Origin: Allium sativum
Taxonomy: Eukaryota; Streptophyta; Magnoliopsida; Asparagales; Amaryllidaceae
Direction of reading: 5' to 3'
Length of the DNA: 64,000 nucleotides
Assembly: GCA_030737875.1 (NCBI GenBank)
Contig: CM060922.1
Span: 227,461,835 to 227,525,834 of the forward strand
Part shown: positions 9,589 to 19,971 of the stretch, in pieces
How positions within the stretch are numbered: position 1 is the first letter of the stretch
How the letters are laid out: each line of letters starts with the position of its first letter
Notes under the pieces: model-generated
Databases searched by the model: none
What the model was told of the DNA's origin: nothing
The model's input: the letters and a program-made list of their open reading frames with translations, nothing else
Program-made: the position numbers and the translations under genes

Positions 9589-9591
9589 CTA
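9583..9591 (-). promoter_or_regulatory. Leaky stop / translational readthrough signal TAG-CAA-TTA
   Basis: On the minus strand the gag-protease frame ends GCA TAG CAA TTA GAG and the same frame stays open for 770 more codons of pol. TAG followed by CAR-YYA is the readthrough context established for tobacco mosaic virus and related plant viruses; CAA-TTA matches it exactly. That it works here is inference. Confidence 0.65.
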
Positions 9592-12312
9592 TGCCGAGTC
9601 CCCCTTTGAGGGAGATGAGGCATCCTTACTCTCAGCATTAACTCCTTTCATCAACATCTTCAGTTCGGCCACATAGCAGGCCCGTCCAGAAACCTGATCC
9701 CCTCTTATTACTCCAGTCTCGGCTTCGGTTGGGAACTTTAGTAACAAGCACCAAGGGGCGATACAAACTCTAAATTCAGCGAGGGCAGGTCTCCCTAAAA
9801 ATGCGTTATATGGCGAATCTACGTCCAATACTACGAACTGAAGCATTCGCACTCTTCTACGTTCTCCTTGCCCTAGGGTCACGGGCAACTCTATATACCC
9901 CATGGGAGCCGTCGTCGCTCCGTTGAAGCCTCTAATCCATCCTTCACAAGGTTTCAGATCTTCGGGCTCAAGCTTCATCTGATCAAATGACTTCTTGAAT
10001 AAAATATTAACGGAACTTCCGTTGTCTACTAATACCTTATGGACCAAGGCCGGCCCAATGGTGGTAGTGATAACCAACGGATCATTGGTGGGAGATTGTA
10101 TCCCCGTGTTGTCTCGGCTGCGAAATACCACGTCATCGAACATGGTTTTTTGTTGTTTTATAGGGGTGACATCTTCCAAATCGTCACCTTCATTCACATC
10201 CAGATGCTTGGCAGCATTCACATATTGGTCCATTGACCTAAAACTTCGGATTGCCGGGTGAGGTGCGCCTACTATGGAGTTAATGACGATCCCTTTACCT
10301 TTCTGCTGCGCGGTAGGCTTAGGAGCAGGTAGGATCTGTTTTGGAGCCTGCTCTCCTTGCCCCCTGTCCCTCGGGGCAACCTTGTACTCATCCAACTTTC
10401 CCTCACGCAGCAGCTTTTCAATTACATCCCTCAAATGCCGACATTCATTGGTCGAATGTCCATGTGTTCCGTGAAACAAGCAAAATTTCCCTGTCGCCAT
10501 TTCTTTCTCGGTCGAATCACGAGGTGGCGGTCTTTTGTACTGCAACACATTATACGTATCCAGGTAAATATTTTCCAGGGTGTCATTCAATGGCGTATAG
10601 TTCTCGTAGTTCTGGAATCGGGGCCTTTTGTTAGGGTCGCTTCCCCTATTTCTGTTTCTCCTGTTACCGTTCGAATTACGGTTGTTGTTGTTTCCCCCGT
10701 TTCCAGTATTGCTGTTTCCACCCTTGTTTCCTACATTTACTTCAACCTTGCCAGAACTTTCCCCAGACTGCTTCACGACAATATTACTCTGCACATTCTC
10801 CTTTGAAGCTGTCTCAGACTTTCTCTTCCGGTTTGCCCTGGCCTCCTCTCGTCTTAAATAAATATCGGCTTTTTCGTATAATATCGCCCTTGTGGGGGGT
10901 GTCTTCCCAGAAAGGTAGTCTCCAAACTCAGATTCAGGATCGACTCCTTCCTTCAATGCCATCAGAATAGTGGGCTCATGCGGGTCACTGACCTCAGTTA
11001 CAGCTTGGTTAAAACGATCTAAATATGCCCTTAAAGACTCTCCTGGTGCCTGTTTGATCCTCGACAATTCAATAACACTCTTGGACTTTCGGGCATGTAG
11101 TCGGAACTGGTTCATGAAACGCTCGCTTAGTTCTTTGTAATTAGAAATTGAACGAGGAGGAAGTCGGGTAAACCAGAATAATGCCACATCTTCTAGGTAG
11201 ATTGGGAACGCTTTGCACTTTACTTCATCAGGGGCAGCAGCGGCATTCATGAGCCACGAATACCGCATCAAATGCTGTCCTGGATCAGTCCTTCCGTTAT
11301 ATTTGTCCATCTGTGGCAAGTTAAAGCGTCGGGGAAACTGGAAGTCTAGGATATTGTCAGTGAACGGAGTATGGCTTCGCTCAATGCCATAGTCTTCATT
11401 TGTATAATTCCGGCTCTCGGACATAATTCGGCGAACCATTGCCTGCACATCGGCACTAGTTAGGGGCTGCTCAGGTTCCCTGGCCCTGGTGTCCGAGTTC
11501 CTTCGGGGCTCTTGCTCAGGAGATGCCCTTCTTCTTCGAGCTGCCTCTACTCGATTCCTTTCCCTGTGTTCCCGGTCGATCTCGGGAAGAGGGGACTGGA
11601 GTCTTTGCCCCCGAGTGGGGCTATCGTTTCCTAATGCTCGTGCGATATCCTCGCGAGATCCCAAAGATCCAAACGTTAGCTGCTCCACGTTCTGAGGTCG
11701 TTCAAGTGGCCTTCGTTCACGGGGCTTCTCTTCCTCGGAAGATGAAGATTGATCTACGGGTGTGTGACGAACCGGTGATGGAGTTCTTTGCCGGCGGAGC
11801 TCATTGATCTCCCGACTCATGAGCCTCATATTTTCCTGCATCATGAGATTAGTGCGCTCATGAACTCTCATAGCTTCCCTTGTGCTCTCAAGCATATCAA
11901 GCAAGCGCGAGAAATCTCCTTGAGTGATGGGAGCAGATGGATTGACCTGGTCTCCAACCCTGGCAGCTGGAATTGGAGCATTCGTGGGGACTCGAGTAGA
12001 TGTTCCAGCTTCACCAAGCATCGGGTCGGATCGGAGGTAGGAAGTCGGGTCGGATCGGAGCTGGGGTGCCTGGTCGGATCGGTGTGCACCGAGCAACTCG
12101 GGTCGGTTCAGATAGGGGGAGTGCACTGCTTCAGAGTCTCCTACCCGGATCGGATCGGAGCTCTCCCCTTGCTGTCGGTTCGGATTTCCTGCATTGATTC
12201 TTCCTGCTGCTGAACTCTGCCCCCGCGACCTTGTTACAACAGCATGTTGCTGATCTTCGCCAGCTCCATTTCCTTGAACAGACTGAACTTCCTTGCCTTT
12301 TCCTTTGGCCAT
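9589..12312 (-). CDS. Gag plus aspartic protease polyprotein of Tat element (907 aa)
   Basis: Gag packages element RNA into cytoplasmic particles; protease cuts the polyprotein. The frame opens with ATG at 12310-12312 (MAKGKGKEV), 143 bp after the 5' LTR. The N-terminal third is low-complexity, basic and Ser/Pro-rich, and contains RSDP repeats encoded by the TCGGATCGG-type motif. The retrotrans_gag core is at about residues 345-500 (core LEDVALFWFTRLPPRSI). A Cys/His segment typical of Tat (CLFHGTHGHSTNEC) is near 610-625. An Asn/Gly-rich linker precedes it. Protease is at about 755-850, with LVDNGSSVNILF as active site (Asn where Thr/Ser/Gly is usual after Asp) and FLGRPAL as the second conserved block. 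The frame ends at TAG 9589-9591, with pol continuing in the same frame. Confidence 0.93.
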   Translation of the reverse strand: MAKGKGKEVQSVQGNGAGEDQQHAVVTRSRGQSSAAGRINAGNPNRQQGESSDPIRVGDSEAVHSPYLNRPELLGAHRSDQAPQLRSDPTSYLRSDPMLGEAGTSTRVPTNAPIPAARVGDQVNPSAPITQGDFSRLLDMLESTREAMRVHERTNLMMQENMRLMSREINELRRQRTPSPVRHTPVDQSSSSEEEKPRERRPLERPQNVEQLTFGSLGSREDIARALGNDSPTRGQRLQSPLPEIDREHRERNRVEAARRRRASPEQEPRRNSDTRAREPEQPLTSADVQAMVRRIMSESRNYTNEDYGIERSHTPFTDNILDFQFPRRFNLPQMDKYNGRTDPGQHLMRYSWLMNAAAAPDEVKCKAFPIYLEDVALFWFTRLPPRSISNYKELSERFMNQFRLHARKSKSVIELSRIKQAPGESLRAYLDRFNQAVTEVSDPHEPTILMALKEGVDPESEFGDYLSGKTPPTRAILYEKADIYLRREEARANRKRKSETASKENVQSNIVVKQSGESSGKVEVNVGNKGGNSNTGNGGNNNNRNSNGNRRNRNRGSDPNKRPRFQNYENYTPLNDTLENIYLDTYNVLQYKRPPPRDSTEKEMATGKFCLFHGTHGHSTNECRHLRDVIEKLLREGKLDEYKVAPRDRGQGEQAPKQILPAPKPTAQQKGKGIVINSIVGAPHPAIRSFRSMDQYVNAAKHLDVNEGDDLEDVTPIKQQKTMFDDVVFRSRDNTGIQSPTNDPLVITTTIGPALVHKVLVDNGSSVNILFKKSFDQMKLEPEDLKPCEGWIRGFNGATTAPMGYIELPVTLGQGERRRVRMLQFVVLDVDSPYNAFLGRPALAEFRVCIAPWCLLLKFPTEAETGVIRGDQVSGRACYVAELKMLMKGVNAESKDASSPSKGDSA

Positions 12313-12436
12313 GAGTCTTTGACAATTACTTCAACGAATGCAAGAAAGCGGAGAAACTTAAGGATTCACTTCTTTGAACTCAACGGTCCAAAAAGTAGAA
12401 AGAGATCCCGGAAAATAAAGAATTTAGATGAGGTTT
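12313..12436 (-). other. 5' leader of Tat element between PBS and gag ATG
   Basis: Short untranslated leader. No stable structure or upstream ORF is obvious by eye. Confidence 0.7.
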
Positions 12437-12452
12437 CTCAGTGAAAGCACCA
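12437..12452 (-). other. Primer binding site (PBS) of Tat element
   Basis: The minus strand reads TGGTGCTTTCACTGAG three bases after the 5' LTR ends. A TGG start next to the LTR is the mark of a PBS pairing with a tRNA 3' CCA. It is not the initiator-Met sequence TGGTATCAGAGC used by the other elements in this window. I cannot name the primer tRNA with confidence. Confidence 0.8.
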
Positions 12453-12455
12453 AAA

Positions 12456-13324
12456 TGTTAGACCCAAAAGTGGTTCTAACACCCAAATTGATTTGAAACA
12501 AGATAAAATAAGACAGAAATAAAAATGAACACACAAGATTTATAGTGGTTCGGCGAACCAAATGCCTACGTCCACTTATTCTTTACTATATTCAATAATT
12601 CAGTTGCAAATACAATGATAGATCCACTCACAACTCAATTTTGTTCACTCAATTGAAATAAACAAGAAATAGAAGATGATTTGGATTTTCCGGGAGTAAT
12701 GGAGTTCGGATGTTGGAGGTGATTGAATTCTTTTAGTGCTGAAAAAAGATCCTTCTCTTTGTCTCCAGATGGGGTATTTATAGGTGTGAATTTGCCTGAG
12801 ATTCAATCCGGGTCGGACCACGTGTTATCCATCGCACTCCCTTCGGGTTCGGATGAACTATCAAGCTGACAACACATCAGAGAGATGAACGTTAGGGGTA
12901 GGAATCAGTCATAGCCGGTCCGGTTCTCCAGGCGATATTACAGGAGATTAACCTGGATCATGGGTGCGGGTCGGAAGCGTGCAGGTTGGGGGTTCGGATC
13001 GGAATACCCGATCCGAACCGGAGTGGCTTGGACGTCTCTCCTTCTCTAATCATACTCCGCTCCGCTCCGGCGTCGTGGCAAGCAGATGGCCTTCTGATCC
13101 ATTTGAGATTTATTCGTCTTCCGATCCGACCAGATATGCTTTGCCAATTTATCCAGTAAGAGACAACCGATCCGAACAGGGAACTCTATCTGATCCGAAC
13201 CAATATGCTGCTATCAATCTGAATTGTGGTGTTTTCTTCCGATCCGAACCGAAGTCTTATAACTTAAAATACTCTTCAATGGTTGGTTTCTTGGCTTTGT
13301 GTTGCCTAGTTCACAAAGTAGGCT

Positions 13325-13328
<4 letters not shown>
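12456..13328 (-). repeat. 5' LTR of Tat element (873 bp)
   Basis: Starts TGTTAGCC (minus strand, from 13328) and ends GGTCTAACA at 12456, giving TG..CA ends with TGTTAG/CTAACA inverted repeats. PBS adjoins on the inner side. A TATA box lies at 12775-12782. The outer third contains repeated CCGATCCGAACC-type motifs. Confidence 0.95.
12775..12782 (-). promoter_or_regulatory. TATA box of Tat 5' LTR
   Basis: The minus strand reads CTATAAATACCCC here, 546 bp into the LTR. Genomic RNA would start about 30 bp further on (about 12745), making U3 roughly 580 bp. Confidence 0.7.

Positions 13329-13374
<46 letters not shown>
13329..13374. repeat. (AT)23 microsatellite at the Tat insertion site
   Basis: Perfect AT dinucleotide run starting right after the LTR end CTAACA. 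The element appears to have inserted into or next to it. The matching left flank is outside the window, so no target duplication can be checked. Confidence 0.95.
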
Positions 13375-13376
<2 letters not shown>

Positions 13377-16300
13377 CCTTATTTTCTATGTTTAGAAAAT
13401 ATACGTTATTAACACTGGAAAACAATTCCATTGTTATTTACATATCACTATCATTTCACAACCATCAGTCTCTAACTGCAAACTAGTAGGAGAACAATTC
13501 TCTAAGTATAAACCCCGAAGGCCGAAACCAACATCAGATCGACACTCAGAAAACTATTCGACTAAACAAATCTCTAGTCAGTTTCTAATTTGTTTAACTT
13601 TATTTCTTTACATCTATTCGATTAACTCTATTTGATTTACTCTAATACGAATAACTAATATCTGTTTTAACTTTATTTCGAATAACTATATTCGATTTAA
13701 CTCCATTCACTTGACTCTAGATCGCAGCGATCACAATGGTTACGCCTGATTCCCTCGGGAAACATCCGACCGTCGTAGGCTATCTGCAGCCCTGCGAATT
13801 ACGCTAGCATTCGTGCTAAATGGAATCTCATCTCGAATAACTATGTATGTTTTACTCTAATCAATTTACTCTATTTGATTTACTCTAATCGATTAACTCT
13901 ATTCATTTCCTAAATAAATATTCCTTTATCCTATTTATTTTCTAAATACATATTCTCCTTTATAATCAGCTATTTATTTTCTAAATAAATATTTTCAAAT
14001 TATTTCCTTTTATAAAATCGGTTGATTTTATAAAATTCCTTTATTTCAATATACGTTGAAATATTCCCTTTTACATCCCAGGGTTTCTTATGATATTAAA
14101 AATATCGAATAACAATGATCAACATCACTCTAACACGTAGAATCCATAATAGATATATATATATCACATCATATATTACAATACACGAATAGAACAGTAT
14201 TATAAATATTGAGGAGTCCAGTTGGACCCCTCCAACCTGTTTCCCTGCATCACAGATATTAAACAATATAGATAACATCAATTTCAGTTCCATATGATAT
14301 ATTCTGTTAAACAGAATCAATATAGAAATTCAACTAACTGTCCAGCAGTTCAATCAAACAGTCAACACACAGTCAATCAGTCAATATTTAACAGTTCTAA
14401 AAATACAACATGAAATTATAAACTGTTCAGAGTTACTGAGATTTACTTACATTGGACGATCTTCGTTAATAACGATAATCACCTCTCGATTTGATTCAGA
14501 CAGACAATTTATTTTGCAATAAATTGTAACGAGCTCGGATTCACTTCTAGTCAGCTCCATTGGGTAGTGTCCGTCCAAACGATCCCAAGGGATCTTGTTT
14601 CGCTGAATTTCGATATCGTATGATCAAGATATGATATAAACAAGTTAATAAATGTTTAAATAATTATAACTTGGGTTTAAATTTCAAACGGGCCTTAACC
14701 TCACAACCTCGGCCCATTTGCCTTGCTTTTAACCCAACGTGCCTACCCCCTTTCTTCCCCAAATGCCTTGCGAACTCCAGGCAGAAAACGAAACAACTCT
14801 CCTATGGCCACGCATCCTCATTTCTCCACTATTTTCAAAAACCGAGATCACCCACTCGTTCACCATCTCAATCTCCACCCGGCTATCCCCCTGTCAACCA
14901 ACTCGAGTCTGGCAATGGAAATCCGCCGAACCACCCATCACGCTATACCTTAAAGGCCAACGAACAAGAATGCGAACCGATACTACCCAAACTCCTCAGC
15001 GATATGCGAAATCCCTCCATAATCACCAATACAACCTCGACTTCCTGAATTAAAGCTCCAGCGTGCGACAAAAACCAACCATGGTTGCACCGTCGTGTTC
15101 CAGACATGGTGCGAGTTGCACAAAAAGGGTGCCAGGCTGTAGCGAATGCTCCATTGATTCCATACATATATGTAAAATGATTTTAGGAATTATATTGAGT
15201 TTTATTTTGATTTTCTTTTGAGGTTTTTGTTTGCTATTGGAAACGTTTTTGTGGCGGCCTGAAAAAGAGATTATATATATAATGAGGATGGGGTTTGTGA
15301 GGCTGAAAAGGGTGGTCACGTGGCCTTGCTTTCGATCACAAACTAGTTAGGATATTTTATTTTTTTTAGTCAAACTCTTATTTTTTTTGACTTCTAAAAA
15401 TTCCTACGGTCACATACAATACCCAATAACCACAAAAATTGACATGCAGCTAGAGTTCGACATTACGGTCCCAACGAAACTGGTTTCGTCTAATTCCGAC
15501 TTCATATGCTCACACAACGTATTTTTAACCATCAAAATACTGACTATTTTTCACTCTAAAAATCCGTACGGCCACATACTGAATTCAAAAATCACGGAAA
15601 TTGAAATCTAGCAATAATTTAATATTGCGGATCCAACAAAATTGGTTTCGTCAAATTCTGAGGTCGCTTGCAAAATTGGCTAATTTTAAAGCTATGAATG
15701 ACCTACTTAAATATATAAATATAATTAAATTAAATATAAATAAATTTATATTATCGTATATGTTCATAGTGGAATACCATACAGCTCTACTGGGATTTAT
15801 AACTCGATATTTCAAATCCTGATTAAATCGATATTCGATTTAAAATGAAATTTCTTTTTAAAATATAAATAATTCTTTATAAATTATAAAGGAATTCCAC
15901 AGCGACTTTTCTAAAATTTGATTTGGACGTAAATCAAAATCAACATGACGAAATTTCGATTTTTCTCTTCCACTAGAAAGATATACTCCACCAGCTCCAC
16001 ACGTTTCTTATTTCATAGAAATCCGGCTTAAAACGAATCATGTACATTTAGTTGAAGTTCAAATCGCCAAATTACGAACTGCAGCGCCATTTCGAGCTTG
16101 ATTTTAATTATATTATAGCTCTACGTTCAAACTGTCGTTTATATAATATATTTGTTATTCAAATTCAATTCTAAACTGAATTAAATATCACAGATGATCT
16201 AGTTCACACCATATCGCCATTTCAGTCAATTCTGATTATTTCAGAATTAAATATATTATTTAATTTATTATTTAAATTAAATATTCACCATTATTTAATT

Positions 16301-16383
16301 TCACGACCATTAAATTCACTATATCACTATTTATATTATTAAATAAATTAATTATAATACCTCTGCTAATGCGGGTCATTACA
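13375..16383 (-). mobile_element. Minus-oriented LTR fragment related to the solo LTR at 57663-60686
   Basis: The right end GGGTCATTACA (to 16383) and the adjoining AT-rich stretch match the reverse complement of the start of the solo LTR (TGTAACGACC..). Blocks such as TCCACAGCGACTTTTCT with GAAAGATATA (about 15895-15980) correspond to reversed blocks at about 58060-58160. A TATA-like run on the minus strand lies at about 15270-15285. The left part (13375-14640) contains the AAGGCCGAAACCAACATCAG block and Tat borders it on the left. No real coding sequence is seen; the open frame at 14671-15048 has no recognisable domain. Confidence 0.6.
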
Positions 16384-17203
16384 CACCGCCTGTCATCCCA
16401 AGCTAATTACCCCCACTCCGAACACAATGGGATATGTATTGCAGGTTGATTCGATCGTTTCGATCAGTTTTCGTCAAAATCAAAATATAACTCTATATAT
16501 TGAATTTAAACGCACATTTCAATTTACCGGGGCCACATACTAACTCTAAAAATTCCCGAAAAATATTTTCTAGCTTCATATTGTCGATACGGTCCTAACA
16601 AAACTGATTTCGTTAAATTCTGAGATCGTTTGAAAAATGGCCATTTTCCAGTCGATTAAATTCAACTGAAATGGTCAAAAGCATTTTCCTTTGCCACGCT
16701 AACATATTGAATCTAAAAATTACGAATTTTGAAACCTATCAATAACTTGACATCACGGATCCAATAAAAGTGGTTTCGTCGAAAACAGAGGTCGTTTGCA
16801 AAATTTCCATTTTCAAAGGCCTATATATATTAAAAAATATATAAATTCCACAGCGACTTTTCTGAATTTTAAACTGGACATATCTTTCAACTTCTATAGT
16901 GAAATCTAAATTTCTTACATCCATTAGAAAGATATTGTCAAACAAATTTAGATATTTCTGGTTTCATCCATTTCCGACTTAAAACGAATTCTGTATATTC
17001 ATTTGAAATTCGAAATCGAAATTTCAAACTACCGCGCCATTTCAGGCTCGTTATATAATTAAAATAAATTTATTCATTTTAGCTTCATTGAAAATAAATT
17101 TTTCGTCATTATTATTTAAAATAATTCGTTTTAAATAAACAAAATTCGTTAAAATAGCCAAAATAAAAAAAATCAATTGGCTTAGAATTTCCGGGTTATT
17201 ACA
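16384..17203 (-). mobile_element. LTR end fragment of the long-LTR family (copy B0)
   Basis: Matches the outer parts of the LTRs ending at 19971, 27468, 31548 and 37834. Shared landmarks are AATGGGATATGT, CGCACATTTCAATTTACCGGGGCC and the final CCGGGTTATTACA. Only the 5' (minus-strand) end of the LTR is present. Confidence 0.7.
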
Positions 17204-17901
17204 AAAGTGGAAAACAACATCAGATCAATACCCAGGAAACCACTCATCTTAACTAGTTTCTAGCTAGTTTCTAATTTTGTATAGGATAAAAACGGGAATT
17301 TTATTGTTAAAATATTTCGTTCAACACACGTTATGTTTCAACACATGAATATTCTCAACACATGAGTATCGTCAACACATGACTATTTATTATTCAACCC
17401 ATGAATCTTTATTTTCCAAATTGGAATGAGGCCCAATCAATTACCATATAATGTTAATTATATGGATTCCATACAACACATGTATATAAAAGCAATGATA
17501 AATAATCAACCATCATCCAAAGTGCACCACACAACTTCATAAGCATCAAACATAAACAATTAACGCTTACACAGTCTGTCAATCAATCGATCGACATACA
17601 ACTAAATAATTGGGATTAGTGTATGCCAAATATCATCCCAACACCCGTGTGGGGTTTCAAATCAACAAACGTTGAATATTATTTGTGCAGTTGGGTGATG
17701 TGTAAAATTTATCATCCCAATCATTATCCTTCAAATGGGTGTATATAAACAAATCGTTCGATTTGTAAATGAATATTTATTTATTCACCTTCACGTTAAA
17801 TTTATATTTTTAATGATAAATAATCTATTTCAACACATGAATTTTTATTTTCAATCATTCCACACCACAATCAATTTTCACCACACAACAAAATCAAACA
17901 A

Positions 17902-17948
17902 GTCGTCCATGGTCTGTGGACAACGGATGTCGGGTGCTACTAAGCACC
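17902..17948. other. Double hairpin conserved in the long LTRs (copy 1)
   Basis: GTCGTCC pairs with GGACAAC (one weak pair), then GGTGCT-ACTA-AGCACC forms a perfect 6-bp stem. Equivalent sites are 25196-25242, 30121-30167 and 36718-36764. Confidence 0.5.
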
Positions 17949-18079
17949 GTCTGCATCCTAATATATATTTCAACTAGAAAATAAATTAAAAGTGAGAAGT
18001 TCTCATCGAAAAGCTAAACCAAATGCCACGACTCTTCATATGTAGGAAATCTTCGCCGTGCTCGCCTTTTGTCAATTTC

Positions 18080-18770
18080 GTTGTCTGTATCCACTACATA
18101 TATAAAAATTACATCTTTATATTGTTGCTATGTATATAAAAATCACATTTTTATAACTATGCTATATGGATAAAAATTCTATTTTTATACTGCTACTATA
18201 TAGATAAAAATTCTATTTTTATATCGCTACTATAAAGATAAAAATTCTTTTTTTACACCGCTAGTGTATAGATAAAAATTCTATTTTTATATCGCAACTA
18301 TATAGATAAAAATTCTATTTTTATACCGGTGTTCATATAATAAAGATCATATTTTTATCACACTAACTTCATAACAAAAATTATATTTTTATATCGTTCT
18401 TCTTCTAATAAAGGTTATATTTCTGTATCGCCACTCATATAAAAATCACATTTTTATATTCTCTAGCATAGAAAAATCATATTTTTAATATCTCTATAAT
18501 ATAAAAATCATATTTTTATTATCTACTTCTTATATAAAGATCGAATTTCTATTTGCTACAACATATATAAAAATCCCGTCTTTATATATATAAAAATATC
18601 GAACCTTCCTATATAAAAATATCATCTTTCCTATATAAAAATATCGTCTTTACTACGATAAAAATATAATCTTTACTATGATAAAAATCGAATCTTTTCA
18701 TATTTAAAAATCTAATCCTTTCGCTTATAAAAACATAATCTTTTCAATGACAAACTATAATCTTTATATG
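18080..18770. repeat. AT-rich tandem array (ATAAAAATTCTATTTTTAT type), copy 1
   Basis: Degenerate units of about 33-38 bp built on near-palindromic ATAAAAATtctATTTTTAT, separated by CGCTACTATATAG-like spacers. The same array lies at 25390-26080 in the sister LTR. Confidence 0.8.
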
Positions 18771-19971
18771 CTAATCATATCTAAAACTGAAAACAAAAAT
18801 AAAAAGAACAAGGTTCAATGTCATTTCATTTAAAAGATCCTATTTTTTATTATCATAAACCTATATAAAAACCTAATTTATTAATCCTATGTTTTCTACA
18901 TAAAATCTGAATTTTAAATCAATGCTTATATATTAAAACTGAAAAATAAAAATAAAACCAGTATATATAAAAACTCACAGTTATTTGGTGGTCAGAGTAG
19001 CTTGCAGTCGGAGGCAGTTGGTGGCGCCATCAGGGGCGGCGGCGGCGGCTAAAAGGGCTAGGGCGTGAGCGGTTTGGTTAGAAGAAGGAGGGAGGAACGG
19101 AGAAGAGGTGGTAGAGGAGGAGGAAGGAGGCGCTAAGGAGGGAGGCCGATGGCGAATGGAGGTGGGGGAGCGGCTATGTTTCTCTTTTTTATTTTATTTA
19201 AAGTGACGGGGAGAGAGAATACTGAGGGGGGGTTATATTTTTTTTATATATTTGTTTATTTATTTTCTCCATAAAGTTGATTTTTAATTCGAACACCAAC
19301 CGAGGCCCAACGACTATCGTCTATAACTAATTGCCCTCATTCCAAACCCAATGGGATATGTATCATAAGCCAGTTTGGCTATTTCGACCAGTTTCCGTCA
19401 AAATAAAAATATAAATCTATTTATTGATTTTGAACGCACATTTCAATTTACCGGGGCCACATACGGACTCTAAGAATTCCCAAAAAATATTTTCTAGCTT
19501 CGGATTGACGTTACGGTTCAAACAAAACTAATATCGTCGTATTCTGAGACCATTTGAAAATTTTCCATTTTTAAGGGGAGGAATTCCATAGCGACTATTT
19601 TGAATTTTCACTACACATATCTTTTTATTCCCGCTATGGAATTTCGATTTTTCGGATTCGTTGGAAAGATATTTCCAAATAGATCCCAATAATTTTGTTT
19701 TCGCCAAAATCCGGTTTATTTTGAATCCTGTACATTCATTTGAACTTTGAAATCGAATTTCAAACTACCGCGCCATTTTCAATTCCTTTTATAGTTAAAA
19801 ATAAATATTTATATTCTAACGTCGATTCAAATAAATATATACGTTCTATTTCTATTCAAAATAAATTTCTCGTCGTTATTATTTAAAATAATTCATTTTA
19901 AATATTCAAAATTCATTAAAATTTCCAAAATAAAAATTTTAAATTGCCTCAGAATTTTCCGGGTTATTACA

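Larger units (their letters stand above)
1..13328 (-). mobile_element. Tat-group Ty3/gypsy LTR retrotransposon (3' end cut by window)
   Basis: This is an almost complete LTR retrotransposon read on the minus strand. Order along the element is 5' LTR (12456-13328), PBS, gag-protease, RT-RNase H-RNase H, integrase, repeat-rich 3' region, an opposite-strand accessory gene, PPT and 3' LTR (1-210, partial). Placement in Tat rests on three things: RT/RNH/IN domain order with no chromodomain after integrase, a second archaeal-type RNase H after the gypsy RNase H, and a long 3' internal region with an extra gene. From the complete LTR, the whole element should be about 13.99 kb. The 210 bp of LTR that can be compared differ at one position only, so insertion was recent. 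It is not an Ogre with an intron between PR and RT, because only one stop codon separates those parts. Confidence 0.93.
17204..19971 (-). mobile_element. Truncated 3' LTR of the long-LTR family (copy B1)
   Basis: Begins in mid-LTR and runs to CCGGGTTATTACA at 19971. It is closely parallel to 24500-27468, including the CAACACATGA repeats (17338-17380), the double hairpin (17902-17948) and the AT-rich array. It lacks the SINE found in the sister copy. It borders the internal region 19972-21013 and so acts as that element's 3' LTR. Confidence 0.7.

Noticed and set aside
9589..9591. Treating the TAG as simple decay of a fused gag-pol
   Set aside because: Not excluded, but the exact CAA-TTA context and lack of an ATG for pol make a functional leaky stop the better first reading.
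14671..15048. 125-codon plus-strand frame
   Set aside because: Lies in LTR leader sequence opposite to element orientation; Pro/Ser-rich with no domain.
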